64,000 nucleotides of DNA, taken from NCBI RefSeq assembly GCF_019947135.1, contig NZ_JAGSHT010000015.1:62001-126000 (forward strand), in the 5' to 3' direction. The notes under the pieces were generated by a model. That model was not told where the DNA came from. It saw only the letters and a list, made by a program, of their open reading frames with translations, and searched no databases. This document shows, piece after piece, positions 1-8,306 of the stretch (position 1 is its first letter; every line of letters begins with the position of its first letter). Both the position numbers and the translations under genes were made by a program. This stretch comes from Occultella gossypii (GTDB lineage Bacteria; Actinomycetota; Actinomycetes; Actinomycetales; Beutenbergiaceae).

Positions 1-32
1 GTCATGCCGAACGACTGCAGGGGGCTGTTGCC

Positions 33-1070
33 ATGGGTGTCACGCGCCGAATCGTCTTTCCCGCGCTGCGGATCGGAATCTGGGCGGTGATCGCCGTCGC
101 GCTCCTGCAGCTCGCCTTCGGCGGCACCACGTCCACCGCGGATCCCGACGCCGGACCTGAGGAGCCTTCGGCGGTGTTCGAGGACCCACAGGTGGAGGTC
201 ACCACCGCCACGATCACGAATCAGGTGACCCTCGCAGCCACGATCGTCGCCGACGGCGCCGTGACCGCACGGGCGAACCTGGACGGCACGATCAACTACT
301 TCGAGGCGGACGAGGGTGACCTGGTCACCGAGGGCGACCGCCTCCTCGTCATCCGGCAGGAGACCCCGCGCGACCCCGTCGAGCGCACCGACGACGAGGG
401 CAACATCACCGTCACGCCGCGCAGCCCGGAGGTCACCACCACGGTGGTCCGCGCCCCGGCCTCGGGCGTGGTCCGGTTCTCGGTTCTCGAGGACCAGGCC
501 GTCTCGATCGGCGACGCGGTCGCGACCGTCACACCCGGCACGTTCTCCGTGCTCGGCTCGCTGACCCCGGAACAGCAGTACCGCCTGATCTCGGCGCCGG
601 CCGAGGGGCAGGTGGAGGTGCCCGGCGGGCCCGCCCCGTTCACCTGTACCGGCCTGACCACGGGCGTCGCCGCCGGCGCGGACGCCGGCGCCGCCGGCTC
701 CGATCAGCAGCCCGACGGCGAAGCCCCGGGCGCCGGTGACGGCACCACGGTGCAGGCCCGCTGCGCCGTGCCCGCCGAGGTCACGGTGTTCCCCGGCCTG
801 ACCGCTTCGCTGGTGATCACGAGCGGCGAGGCAGTGGACGCGCTGGTCCTGCCGGTGACCGCGGTGCAGGGGTTGTTCGAGACCGGGGTGGTCTGGGTGG
901 TCGGTCCGGACGACGAGCCCGAGGAGCGCCCCGTGACCCTGGGCCTCACGGACGGGGAGCTCGTCCAGATCGTCGACGGGGTGGCGGCCGGGGACCTGGT
1001 CCTCGAGTTCGTGCCGGGCGCCGAGATCGAGCCCATCGATCCCTACGCGATGGACCCGGGGGTCGGATGA
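33..1070 (+). CDS. MacA-like efflux periplasmic adaptor (membrane-fusion protein)
   Basis: 345 aa. One N-terminal membrane anchor (about residues 10-30) is followed by an extracytoplasmic region with a biotinyl-lipoyl-like segment (about residues 70-170; 'VVRAPASGVVRFSVLEDQ' is a typical lipoyl hairpin half) and a C-terminal beta-barrel region. This is the architecture of HlyD/MacA adaptors that couple an ABC permease to substrate export. The start ATG follows a GGGGG-containing leader. Its stop overlaps the next start (ATGA), so adaptor, ATPase and permease form one translationally coupled operon. The adaptor lacks an obvious long coiled-coil hairpin, as is common in Gram-positive versions. 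A low-complexity Ala/Gly/Asp insert lies near residues 210-240. Substrate unknown; peptides or antibiotics are usual for the family. Confidence 0.8.
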   Translation: MGVTRRIVFPALRIGIWAVIAVALLQLAFGGTTSTADPDAGPEEPSAVFEDPQVEVTTATITNQVTLAATIVADGAVTARANLDGTINYFEADEGDLVTEGDRLLVIRQETPRDPVERTDDEGNITVTPRSPEVTTTVVRAPASGVVRFSVLEDQAVSIGDAVATVTPGTFSVLGSLTPEQQYRLISAPAEGQVEVPGGPAPFTCTGLTTGVAAGADAGAAGSDQQPDGEAPGAGDGTTVQARCAVPAEVTVFPGLTASLVITSGEAVDALVLPVTAVQGLFETGVVWVVGPDDEPEERPVTLGLTDGELVQIVDGVAAGDLVLEFVPGAEIEPIDPYAMDPGVG

Positions 1071-1864
1071 GCCTCCTGGAGTTGCGCGGGATCACCCGAA
1101 CCGTCCGGCTGCCCGACGACTCCCGGCTGGACATCCTGCGCGGGGTGGACCTGAGCGTCGGGGCAGGTGAGCACATCTCGATCGTGGGCAGGTCTGGCAC
1201 CGGGAAGTCCACCCTGCTGAACATCCTCGGCCTGCTGGACGCCCCTACGGATGGCGAGTACCTGCTCGACGGAACCCCGATCGGCAGACTCGGCAACCGC
1301 CGTCGGGCTCGGCGCCGCGGCGACGACTTCGGCTTCGTCTTCCAGCAGTTCAACCTGCTGCCCGGGCGGACGGCCCTGGAGAACGTGATCGCGCCCCTGC
1401 TGTACGCACGCGGCCGCACGTTCTGGCGGCGACACTCGATCGCCGCCTCGATGCTGGAACGGATGGGCCTCGGCGACCGGTTGGAGTCCAAGCCCGAGCA
1501 ACTCTCCGGCGGCGAGCAGCAACGGGTCGCGATCGCCCGCGCCCTGGTCCGTACCCCGCGGGTGATCCTCGCCGACGAGCCCACCGGCGCCCTGGACGTG
1601 GACACCGGCGCCGAGATCATGAGCATGCTGGACGAGATCGCCTCCGATACCGGCGCCGTGCTGATCGCGATCACCCACGACCTCGCCGTCGCCGCCCGGG
1701 CCACCCGCCACTTCCGGCTCGGCGAGGGAGTGCTCACCCCGATCACGATCGCGCCCCGCACATCGGGCACGCTCGCCGAGCTCGGCGATCCCCTGACCGC
1801 GACGGACGTCGTCGACCCGGAGGCCGTCCCGGCCCTCGCAGAGGTCGAGGCGGGACCGGCGTGA
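1067..1864 (+). CDS. MacB/LolD-type ABC transporter ATP-binding protein
   Basis: 265 aa ATPase of the MacB/LolD/FtsE group that powers the permease encoded next. Walker A GRSGTGKST is at residues 41-49, the Q-loop region reads 'FVFQQFNLLPGRTALENV', the signature is LSGGEQQR, Walker B is VILADEPTGALD and the switch histidine is in AITHD. The 'FNLLP' and 'EPTGALD' words are typical of this subfamily. About 40 residues after the ATPase core are extra and uncharacterised. It overlaps the adaptor by 4 nt upstream and the permease by 4 nt (GTGA) downstream. Family assignment is secure; substrate is not known. Confidence 0.92.
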   Translation: MSLLELRGITRTVRLPDDSRLDILRGVDLSVGAGEHISIVGRSGTGKSTLLNILGLLDAPTDGEYLLDGTPIGRLGNRRRARRRGDDFGFVFQQFNLLPGRTALENVIAPLLYARGRTFWRRHSIAASMLERMGLGDRLESKPEQLSGGEQQRVAIARALVRTPRVILADEPTGALDVDTGAEIMSMLDEIASDTGAVLIAITHDLAVAARATRHFRLGEGVLTPITIAPRTSGTLAELGDPLTATDVVDPEAVPALAEVEAGPA

Positions 1865-3063
1865 CCGGGTTCGTCGGTGCCCTGGTCGAGGCGTGGGGAG
1901 AACTTCGGATCCACCGCCTGCGGGTGCTGCTCTCGCTCATCGGGGTGGCCGTGGCCGTCGCTGCGATGACCGGGGTGACGGCGCTCGGGGACATCACCCG
2001 GCAGGCGCAGGCCGAGCTCTCCGAGGCCCAGAGCGGGCGGCCGGCGACGTTCCGCGTGGACGCCTGGTCCGAGACTGCGACACTGGACGCGACGGCCACG
2101 ACCGCGGCGTTCCGCGAGTTCGTGGACCGCTACCAGATCGAGCAGGCCTCCCTGGTCACGTACTCGACGATGCCGGTCCGGATGCCGATGGCCACCTGGG
2201 ACGTCACGGTGCAGGCGGTCGACCCGCCGTACGGGACGATGCACCGGATCGCCCCGATCCACGGGTCCTGGTTCACCGAGGCCGACGCGGACCGGTTCTC
2301 CCCCGCCCTGGTCGTGAACGAGGCGTTCCTGCGCGAGCTCGGCGTCGCCGACCTGTCCGGGCACCCGACCGTGCTGATCGGAGCCGGCGAGCCGGTCCTG
2401 GCAACGGTCACCGGCGTGGTCGCCGACCTCTGGCCCGGTGCGTACCCGGAGGCCTACATCCTGAGCTCGGCGTACGAGCGCTGGATCCCGCCCAACCCCG
2501 AGTACTTCACCGTCCCGGCACTCGAGGTGTGGGTACCACCGGAGGACGCCGAGGTCGCGGAGGAGTATCTGAACCGGGATCTGACCGCCGCCCTTGGCGC
2601 CGGGGCACAGGTGCAGATCTACCGCCAGGACGCGTTCGGCATCGAGGAGTTCGACCGGGTCTTCCAACTCGTGGTCACGGGCATCGGCGTGCTTGTGCTG
2701 ATGCTCGGCGCCCTGAGTCTCGTGAACATCTCGCTCGTCACGGTGCGCCAACGCATCCGGGAGATCGGCATCCGCCGTTCCTTCGGCGCGTCCTCGGGGC
2801 GGATCTTCTTCTCGATCATGATGGAGTCGCTGGTCGCGACGGTGCTCGCCGGCGTCGTCGGGGTCGGGATCGCCGTGGTCGCGGTCCGCAATGCCCCGAT
2901 CGAGTCACTGATCGGCTGGGGCGCGATCCAGGACGTTCCACCGTTCCCGGTCTCCGCGGCGGTCACCGGACTGGTGGCCGCCACGGCGATCGGGGCGCTG
3001 GCCGGGCTGCTGCCGGCCCTCGTGGCGGTTCGGGTCAAGCCGATCGACGCGATCCGTTACTGA
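1861..3063 (+). CDS. MacB/FtsX-type ABC transporter permease
   Basis: 400 aa. The layout is that of MacB permeases: one N-terminal membrane helix (about residues 20-42), a large extracytoplasmic MacB core domain (about 45-265), then three C-terminal helices with the FtsX motif around 'VRQRIREIGIRRSFGASSGRI'. It would convert ATPase movement into mechanical work on the adaptor rather than moving substrate through its own channel, as known for MacB. Start is GTG overlapping the upstream stop. The stop codon overlaps by 7 nt with the convergent dehydrogenase gene, so there is no room for an intergenic terminator. Confidence 0.9.
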   Translation: MTGFVGALVEAWGELRIHRLRVLLSLIGVAVAVAAMTGVTALGDITRQAQAELSEAQSGRPATFRVDAWSETATLDATATTAAFREFVDRYQIEQASLVTYSTMPVRMPMATWDVTVQAVDPPYGTMHRIAPIHGSWFTEADADRFSPALVVNEAFLRELGVADLSGHPTVLIGAGEPVLATVTGVVADLWPGAYPEAYILSSAYERWIPPNPEYFTVPALEVWVPPEDAEVAEEYLNRDLTAALGAGAQVQIYRQDAFGIEEFDRVFQLVVTGIGVLVLMLGALSLVNISLVTVRQRIREIGIRRSFGASSGRIFFSIMMESLVATVLAGVVGVGIAVVAVRNAPIESLIGWGAIQDVPPFPVSAAVTGLVAATAIGALAGLLPALVAVRVKPIDAIRY

Positions 3064-4238
3064 GCGGGCGCCCCGCGGCCCTGACCCTCGAGCACGGCGT
3101 GCGGGTAGGCGTCGGCGCGCCCTTGGAATCGAAGGACGTCCGGATTGCGGATGCGTCCGCCCTGGATCTCGATCGCCCGGTTGATCGTCTCGTCCCCCGA
3201 CCATCCGGCCGGACCTGCCATGACCGTGCGCAGGAACGGCAGCAGTGCCTCGCTGTTCTCCCACGTCGAGGAGTCCCACAGGTACGAGGGGCTGTGGTCG
3301 ACGGCGTAGTGGTAGACGTGGTCGCCCACCACGAAGATCGGGTCCGCGAAGCTCGTCGAACGGGCCCAGCTGAAGCCCATCCCGTCATCGCAGGAGACGT
3401 CGACGATGAGGCTGCCGGGCCGGAACAGCGCCAGGTCCTGCTCGTGCAGATAGGTCAGCGGCGCCAGCGGATCCTGCAGGGTGCAGTTCACGACGATGTC
3501 CGCGTCCGCGAGGAACGGCGCCAGTGGCACCCGGCCTGCCTCGCTGATCACGTGGCTCGGCCGGGACGGATCGTCATCGTGGTCCAGCCGCAGGATCCGA
3601 ACGGACGGGATCGGGGAGCCGACGGCAGCCACCTCCCGGTTGGTGAGGACGTGTACGTCGTGCACCCCGTGGGCGTTCAGCGCAGTCACGGCGCCGCGGG
3701 CGGTGGCCCCGAAGCCGATCACGATGGCGCGCCGGCGCCGCCCGTAGTCGCCGGTGAATCCGCGCAGCTGCATGGCATGCAGTACGGAGCAGTAGCCTGC
3801 CAGCTCATTGTTCTTGTGGAACACGTGCAGGCCGAACCCGCCGTCCCTGGTCCAGTGGTTCATCGCCTCGAACGCGATCAGGGTGAGCCTGCGGTCGATG
3901 GCGAGCTGGGTGATCGCCCGGTCCTGCACGCAGTGCGGCCACCCCCAGAGGGTCTGCCCCTCGCGCATCTCCGCCAGGTCGCTGGGCTGCGGCTTGGGCA
4001 GGACCACCACGTCCACCTCGGCGAGCAGGTCGGTGCGTGAGCGCACGCCGGCGACCTGCTCCGCCAGGACGGCGTCGCTCACCCCGAACCGGTCCCCGTA
4101 CCCGTGCTCCACGACGATCCGGGCGCGCAGGTCCGCATCGATACGCTCGACGTGGGCGGGGTGGATCGCGAGACGGCGTTCGTCCGCCTTGCGGGAGGTG
4201 CCGAGCAGGCCGACTCGCAATTGGTCGGTCACGCTCAC
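3057..4238 (-). CDS. N5-(carboxyethyl)ornithine synthase / alanine-dehydrogenase-like enzyme
   Basis: 393 aa from the GTG at 4238 (a second GTG lies at 4232). The N-terminus 'VGLLGTSRKADERRLAIHP' and 'ERFGV/DRFGVSD' resemble the alanine dehydrogenase / transhydrogenase N-domain as seen in carboxyethyl-ornithine synthase, which condenses pyruvate and ornithine with NADPH. A nucleotide-binding fold follows ('AIVIGFGATARGAVTALNAHG', GxGxxA pattern), and 'DVSCDDGMGFSWA' near the C-terminus is typical. The open frame continues upstream to 4535, but that extension is low-complexity and overlaps a better small ORF in another frame, so I reject it. The start overlaps the stop of the 44-aa ORF (GTGA), implying coupled translation. 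Actual substrate is unproven; lysine or another amino acid is possible. Confidence 0.75.
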   Translation of the reverse strand: MSVTDQLRVGLLGTSRKADERRLAIHPAHVERIDADLRARIVVEHGYGDRFGVSDAVLAEQVAGVRSRTDLLAEVDVVVLPKPQPSDLAEMREGQTLWGWPHCVQDRAITQLAIDRRLTLIAFEAMNHWTRDGGFGLHVFHKNNELAGYCSVLHAMQLRGFTGDYGRRRRAIVIGFGATARGAVTALNAHGVHDVHVLTNREVAAVGSPIPSVRILRLDHDDDPSRPSHVISEAGRVPLAPFLADADIVVNCTLQDPLAPLTYLHEQDLALFRPGSLIVDVSCDDGMGFSWARSTSFADPIFVVGDHVYHYAVDHSPSYLWDSSTWENSEALLPFLRTVMAGPAGWSGDETINRAIEIQGGRIRNPDVLRFQGRADAYPHAVLEGQGRGAPAQ

Positions 4239-4369
4239 CGCTTCTTCTTGCTGACCACGGCCTCCACCGCGCTTGCATGATCCGCGGCACGGGTCCGCTT
4301 GTCCGCCTTGTCGGCGCGTTTCTCCTTGAGGGACTTCCCAGCCTTCTTGGCGTTGGACTTGTCGTTCAT
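4235..4369 (-). CDS. Small lysine/arginine-rich protein (44 aa)
   Basis: A 44-codon ORF starting MNDKSNAKKAGKSLKEKRAD and ending KKKR. It is strongly basic, with an Ala/Lys-rich helical pattern, no membrane segment and no Cys. A clear ribosome site (GAGGGAG) sits about 6 nt before the ATG, and the stop TGA overlaps the GTG start of the carboxyethyl-ornithine-synthase-like gene by three bases. This makes it a plausible real gene or a translational coupling leader. I do not recognise a characterised family; lysine-rich mini-proteins of this kind occur in other Micrococcales. It could bind nucleic acid or be a ribosome-associated peptide, but that is a guess. Confidence 0.6.
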   Translation of the reverse strand: MNDKSNAKKAGKSLKEKRADKADKRTRAADHASAVEAVVSKKKR

Positions 4370-4536
4370 GACGAACTCCCTCGTTCACAGGGCCGAAACC
4401 GGCCCGTACCCCGAGACTAAGCCACCTGGACCTGCCGAACCACCGGTCGGGTCGCCACCGAGCGCAGATGCGCGAGCCGCACGCCCCCGCTGCGACGCCG
4501 TCCGCGATGCCGGCGACTGTCCGCCGATCCGTCAAC

Positions 4537-4542
4537 TATGGT
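4537..4542 (+). promoter_or_regulatory. -10 box of a leaderless promoter
   Basis: TATGGT followed by 7 nt and the ATG at 4550; there is no Shine-Dalgarno sequence. The geometry recurs at many genes here. No convincing -35 box. Confidence 0.55.
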
Positions 4543-4549
4543 TGCCAGC

Positions 4550-5545
4550 ATGGACCCGCAGACCCCGAAGGCCCGATCGGGCGAGCAGCTCGCCGCAAGG
4601 GTCCACGCACTGCTCGGACCCAGGCATCCGGTGTTCGCCGTCGCGACGGTCATGCCCGATGCGGTGACCGTGGCCTCCCGCGGCGCCGATCTGCACGCCG
4701 ACTACGAGATCGCGTCTGTCTCGAAAGGGATCACCGGACTGCTCTACGCGGACGGGATGGACCGTGGGGAGGTACGTCGCGACGCGACCCTCGGCTCGCT
4801 TCTCCCGCTGGGTGGTACGCCCGCCGCGGACGTGACGTTGGCGGCGGTCAGCACCCATCGCTCCGGGCTGCCCGGGCTGCCGCGGTCCGCGCATCCGTGG
4901 CGCCGCACGATCACCCTGTGGCGACATGGGACCAATCCCTACGGTGAGACCCTGGCGCAACTGCTCGACCAGGCTCGAGGGGTCCGGGTGGGCAGGCCAC
5001 GGGTCCGCTACTCCAACTTCGGGTTCGAACTGCTGGGCCATGCCGTAGCCAACGCCGCCGGGATGACCTTCGCAGACCTCGTCCGCGAGCGCCTTGCCCG
5101 GCCCCTCGGGCTCGATCGCGTGTACGTCCCGGCGACCACCGGCCAGCTTCGGCCGGGCGCGCTCACCGGCGCCACCGTGCGGGGCCGGCCGCGCCAGCCC
5201 TGGACCGGGGAAGCGCTGGGACCGGCCGGTGGCATCCGCTCCTGCATCGGGGACCTGGCCAGGCTCGCGGTGGCACTGCTCGCCGGCTCGGCGCCCGGCA
5301 TCGCCGCCCTCGACCCGGTCGCGCCGCTCGGCATGGGCGCCCGGATCGGCGCCGGCTGGGTCACCACGCCGGTTGACGGACGTCCCATCACCTGGCACAA
5401 CGGGGGATCCGGTGGCTTCCGATCCTGGTTCGGGCTCGACCGCAGCGCGGGTACCGCCGCAGTCATCCTGACGGCCACCGCGGCCTCGGTCGACCGTCCC
5501 GGCTTCACGCTCCTCGCCGAGCAGAGTGGACCCGTGAGTGGCTGA
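4550..5545 (+). CDS. Serine hydrolase, class C beta-lactamase / DD-peptidase fold
   Basis: 331 aa, cytoplasmic as predicted (no signal peptide). The three catalytic motifs of the beta-lactamase family PF00144 are visible: SVSK (nucleophile S56, K59), YSN (Y154) and HNG (H283-G285) before 'GSGGFRSWFGLD'. Such enzymes include esterases, D-aminopeptidases and penicillin-binding-protein relatives; a true beta-lactamase would normally be exported, so esterase or peptidase is more likely. Start choice: a TATGGT box lies exactly 7 nt before the ATG at 4550, so a leaderless mRNA starting there is favoured over the ATG at 4538, which lies inside the -10 box. The 3' end overlaps no real gene; the next gene starts 91 nt on. 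Confidence 0.78.
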   Translation: MDPQTPKARSGEQLAARVHALLGPRHPVFAVATVMPDAVTVASRGADLHADYEIASVSKGITGLLYADGMDRGEVRRDATLGSLLPLGGTPAADVTLAAVSTHRSGLPGLPRSAHPWRRTITLWRHGTNPYGETLAQLLDQARGVRVGRPRVRYSNFGFELLGHAVANAAGMTFADLVRERLARPLGLDRVYVPATTGQLRPGALTGATVRGRPRQPWTGEALGPAGGIRSCIGDLARLAVALLAGSAPGIAALDPVAPLGMGARIGAGWVTTPVDGRPITWHNGGSGGFRSWFGLDRSAGTAAVILTATAASVDRPGFTLLAEQSGPVSG

Positions 5546-5587
5546 GGCGGGCATCACGCCACGGCAGATCGGCGGTCGGGGGCGCAG

Positions 5588-5593
5588 TAGGCT
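5588..5593 (+). promoter_or_regulatory. -10 box upstream of small membrane protein
   Basis: TAGGCT about 44 nt ahead of the GTG at 5637. It would give a leader of about 35 nt that contains the AGAGG ribosome site. Confidence 0.45.
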
Positions 5594-5636
5594 CGGTCCA
5601 CCATCACCCAGCGACATCCGAGCAGAGGACCCCCAC

Positions 5637-5861
5637 GTGATCAGGAAGCCCCTGCTTGCCGTCGTCGGCATCATCGCCATCCTGATCGGAATCGTCTGGG
5701 CGGGCCAGGGCTCGGGCCTCCTGCCCGGCAGCGTCATGACCGGGGACCCGACGTGGCTCGTGATCGGCCTGATCTTCATCGTCGCCGGCGCGGTCCTGGG
5801 GTACCTCAGCACGCGCGGCCGGTCCTGGCGCAACCCGAACGGTCCGCCCGGACAGCACTGA
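5637..5861 (+). CDS. Small two-helix membrane protein (74 aa)
   Basis: Starts VIRKPLLAVVG with two hydrophobic segments (about residues 5-22 and 36-56) separated by a short Gly-rich loop ('GQGSGLLPGSVMTGDPTW') and ending in a polar tail. The GTG at 5637 is preceded by AGAGG at good spacing; the open frame runs upstream to 5538, but that part overlaps the serine hydrolase and is low-complexity. The helix-loop-helix pattern 'LIGIVWAGQGSGLLPGS.M.GD..W..IG' is seen in many small actinobacterial membrane proteins of unknown function. No function assigned. Confidence 0.65.
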   Translation: MIRKPLLAVVGIIAILIGIVWAGQGSGLLPGSVMTGDPTWLVIGLIFIVAGAVLGYLSTRGRSWRNPNGPPGQH

Positions 5862-5941
5862 CAGCACCGACACGACTGACGACACTTCCAACACCGCCGA
5901 CGACGCTCCGGCGGCACCGCTGGTCGGCACCACCCGCGGTG

Positions 5942-6736
5942 TCAGAGGTCGTAGAGCACCCGCACCGGCGCGTGGTCGGAGAACCGCGCCTCGTAGGTGG
6001 GCGCACGGTCGATCACCGCGTCTTTCGCGCGCTCGGCGAGGGCCGGCGTGGCGAACTGGTAGTCGATGCGCCACCCCGAGTCGTTCGTGTACGCCTGACC
6101 GCGCCAGGACCACCACGTGTACGGGCCGGGGCCGTCGCCGCCGAACCGGCGGCCCAGGTCCACCCAGTCCTGCTCGTCGATCCACCGGTCCAGGTAGGCA
6201 CGCTCCTCGGGGAGGAACCCCGCCGACCGGCGGTTCGTCTTCCAGGCCTTCAGGTCGACCTCGCGGTGGGCGATGTTCAGGTCGCCGCCGACGACGACGC
6301 ACCGGCCGGTGGCTGCCAGTTCGCCCATCCGCGCGGTGACGGCATCGAGGTGCGCGTACTTGAGGTCCATCGACGGTGTCCCGGCCGTCCCGGAGTGCAG
6401 GTAGGTGGAGACCACGGTGACCGGCTCGCCGCCGAGCTCGAGGTCCGCCTCCACCCACCGGCCGACGTCCGCCTCCGGTTCGTCGGCGGAGAGCCCGATC
6501 CGGACGGCGGTGAACGGCTCACGGGCGGCGACCGCGACCCCGGCCCGCCCCTTGGCCGCGCCCTCGGTGTGCACCACGTGCCAGTCCGGGCCGAGGTGCT
6601 CGGCGAGGATCTCGTCCGTGGCCCGGACCTCCTGGAGCAGCATCACGTCCGGGGCGTGCTCGGCGATCCACTCCCCCATGCCCCGGCGGAAGGCGGCCCG
6701 GATGCCGTTGACGTTGACGGAGCCGATGCTCAGCAC
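5942..6736 (-). CDS. xth: Exodeoxyribonuclease III (AP endonuclease)
   Basis: 264 aa, matching the usual length of XthA (about 265). EEP-fold motifs appear in order: 'GSVNVNGIRAA' (metal ligand Asn), 'LLQEVRA' (metal-ligand Glu), 'GDLNIAH' (catalytic Asp/Asn), 'WSWRGQAYTNDSGWRIDYQ' and 'SDHAPV' (catalytic His). It removes nucleotides at abasic sites in base-excision repair. The GTG start at 6736 overlaps the stop of the UDP-glucose pyrophosphorylase gene by 7 nt, so the two are co-transcribed. The longer frame upstream lies wholly inside that gene and is rejected. Confidence 0.93.
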   Translation of the reverse strand: MLSIGSVNVNGIRAAFRRGMGEWIAEHAPDVMLLQEVRATDEILAEHLGPDWHVVHTEGAAKGRAGVAVAAREPFTAVRIGLSADEPEADVGRWVEADLELGGEPVTVVSTYLHSGTAGTPSMDLKYAHLDAVTARMGELAATGRCVVVGGDLNIAHREVDLKAWKTNRRSAGFLPEERAYLDRWIDEQDWVDLGRRFGGDGPGPYTWWSWRGQAYTNDSGWRIDYQFATPALAERAKDAVIDRAPTYEARFSDHAPVRVLYDL

Positions 6737-8121
6737 GTGACCGATCCGGACAGTCGGGTGCCGTCGGCGATGGTCGTGGGCTGCTCGGCGCTCACTTGCA
6801 CGTCGCCGACGCAGACGATGCCGGCGCCGAAGGTCACGTCCCCGGTCACGTCCAGGCCGGTGCACTCCCGCAGCGACGGTGGTCCGGCCGGGAACCGGGC
6901 CTCGAAGTCGGGAACGAGCTTGTAGTGACCGTCCAGGCGGATCGCCGGTTCGTCGTGCGTGATGACCGAGTTCACGACCGAGTCCGCATCGAGCTCGAAC
7001 ACGTCCGAGCGCAGCAGGAGCAGCTCGTTGGTGGTCTTGACGGGCCGGAACCGGCGCCGCGGCACCAGCAACGCCTGGGAGCCCTCGAAGGCCTCCACCG
7101 CCGTGCCCATCGCGGACTCGATCTGGATCACGGGCGTCGAGGAGGAGTCCGAGGGATCCACGGTCTTGCGGTTGACCACGATCGGCAGGCCGAGCACTCC
7201 GTCCCGCTCGTCGAGGAGCCGCTCGAGCACGTCCAGGTCCACCCACAGGTTGTTCGTGTGGAAGTACTGGTGGCGGTCGTTGTCCTGGAAGTGGTGGTCC
7301 TCACCGTCGGCGACCATAGCGCTGTCCCGCAGGATCATCCGGCCGTCGCTACGCCGGCGGGCCAGGTGCCCGCCCTTGCGGTCGTTCGCGGTGCGGGGGC
7401 AGACCTCGGCCGCATACGGCACGCTCTGCTCGAACATCCACGCGGCCACGTCCGGGTCGCAGGTGGCGCCGAGGTTGTCCGCGTTGGACAGGAACACATA
7501 CCTGATCCCGTGCGCGCGCAGGGCGCCGAGCAGACCGCTGCCCTGGAGCGCGACGTAGATGTCCCCGTGTCCCGGCGGGCACCACTCGAGTTCCGGGTCG
7601 GCCGGCCAGTCGACGGGCGCGAGGGTGTCCGCCGCCAGCTTCGGCTCCGCGTTCTGCAGGAAGTCGAGCGGCAACCCGTCCACGGCGAGGTCCGGGTACT
7701 TCTCAAGGATCGCGAGGGACTCCGACCGGGTCCGGAACGAGTTCATCAGGATCAGCGGGAGCTGCACGTCGTGCTGGGCGCGCAGGGCGAGGACCTGCCG
7801 GGCGATGATGTCGAGGAACGTGAGCCCGTCCCGCACCTCGAGGGCGGACTTCGGCCCGGTCATCCCCATGGACGTGCCGAGCCCGCCGTTCAGCTTGATG
7901 ACGGCGGTGCGAGCCAGGGCATCACGGCGCTGCTGCGGGGTGGCGGCGAAGTCGCCGAGCGCTGGGACCTCGCCGAGCGGCTCGATGGTCTCCTCAGGGA
8001 TCAGGCCCTGCGCTCCGGCCGCGAGGTCGCGCCAGTAGTGGGCGAATACGTTGATCGCCCGTGGATCGATGCCCCGCGCCTGCATCTTCGTGATGGCTGC
8101 CTGCAGCCCGTCCTCAGTCAT
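6730..8121 (-). CDS. UTP--glucose-1-phosphate uridylyltransferase, eukaryotic (UDPGP) type
   Basis: 463 aa. Carries the UDPGP (PF01704) nucleotide-binding signature 'KLNGGLGTSMGMTGPKSA' near residue 65 and a C-terminal left-handed beta-helix-like region ('DVTGDVTFGAGIVCVGDV'). This is the eukaryotic-type pyrophosphorylase rather than bacterial GalU; it makes UDP-glucose from UTP and glucose-1-phosphate for cell-wall glycans, trehalose or glycogen. The ATG at 8121 is preceded by TAGGGT with a 7-nt gap, so a leaderless start fits; an in-frame extension to 8238 is low-complexity. It heads an operon with xth. It could also act on other sugar-1-phosphates (UAP1 relatives), but the signature favours glucose. 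Confidence 0.88.
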   Translation of the reverse strand: MTEDGLQAAITKMQARGIDPRAINVFAHYWRDLAAGAQGLIPEETIEPLGEVPALGDFAATPQQRRDALARTAVIKLNGGLGTSMGMTGPKSALEVRDGLTFLDIIARQVLALRAQHDVQLPLILMNSFRTRSESLAILEKYPDLAVDGLPLDFLQNAEPKLAADTLAPVDWPADPELEWCPPGHGDIYVALQGSGLLGALRAHGIRYVFLSNADNLGATCDPDVAAWMFEQSVPYAAEVCPRTANDRKGGHLARRRSDGRMILRDSAMVADGEDHHFQDNDRHQYFHTNNLWVDLDVLERLLDERDGVLGLPIVVNRKTVDPSDSSSTPVIQIESAMGTAVEAFEGSQALLVPRRRFRPVKTTNELLLLRSDVFELDADSVVNSVITHDEPAIRLDGHYKLVPDFEARFPAGPPSLRECTGLDVTGDVTFGAGIVCVGDVQVSAEQPTTIADGTRLSGSVTC

Positions 8122-8128
8122 GGCACCA

Positions 8129-8134
8129 ACCCTA
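8129..8134 (-). promoter_or_regulatory. -10 box of a leaderless promoter (UDPGP gene)
   Basis: TAGGGT on the minus strand, 7 nt before the ATG at 8121. No ribosome site between. Confidence 0.55.
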
Positions 8135-8280
8135 TGACGAGCCGACGACGGCGGGCGCCGGGCGTCCATATGGCGCCCGGCCTGTCGGTGGTGCCACCGG
8201 CCGGGCCGATCCCGTCGGACCGTCGAGGAAGCCGCCAAGGCGTCGAGTCAGCCGGGGCGAGCCGCCTGAATCGACCCCTT

Positions 8281-8297
8281 GGCGACTGACAGTCGCC
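8281..8297 (-). terminator. Candidate terminator hairpin after folD
   Basis: GGCGACT, a GAC loop, then AGTCGCC, just downstream of the folD stop. Short 7-bp stem without a T run, so weak support. Confidence 0.35.
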
Positions 8298-8306
8298 GCC
8301 CGAGGC

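Noticed and set aside
1893-4040. 715-codon plus-strand frame across the permease and the dehydrogenase
   Set aside because: Out of frame with both real genes; translation is Arg/Gly/His-rich noise spanning two convergent genes.
4239-4535. N-terminal extension of the dehydrogenase frame
   Set aside because: Low-complexity and overlaps the better-supported 44-aa ORF in another frame; similarity to the family starts only at the GTG near 4238.
6796-8289. Long plus-strand open frame (497 codons) opposite the UDPGP gene
   Set aside because: Antisense shadow created by high GC at third positions; low-complexity, His/Val/Arg-rich and without recognisable motifs, while the minus-strand frame has the full UDPGP signature.
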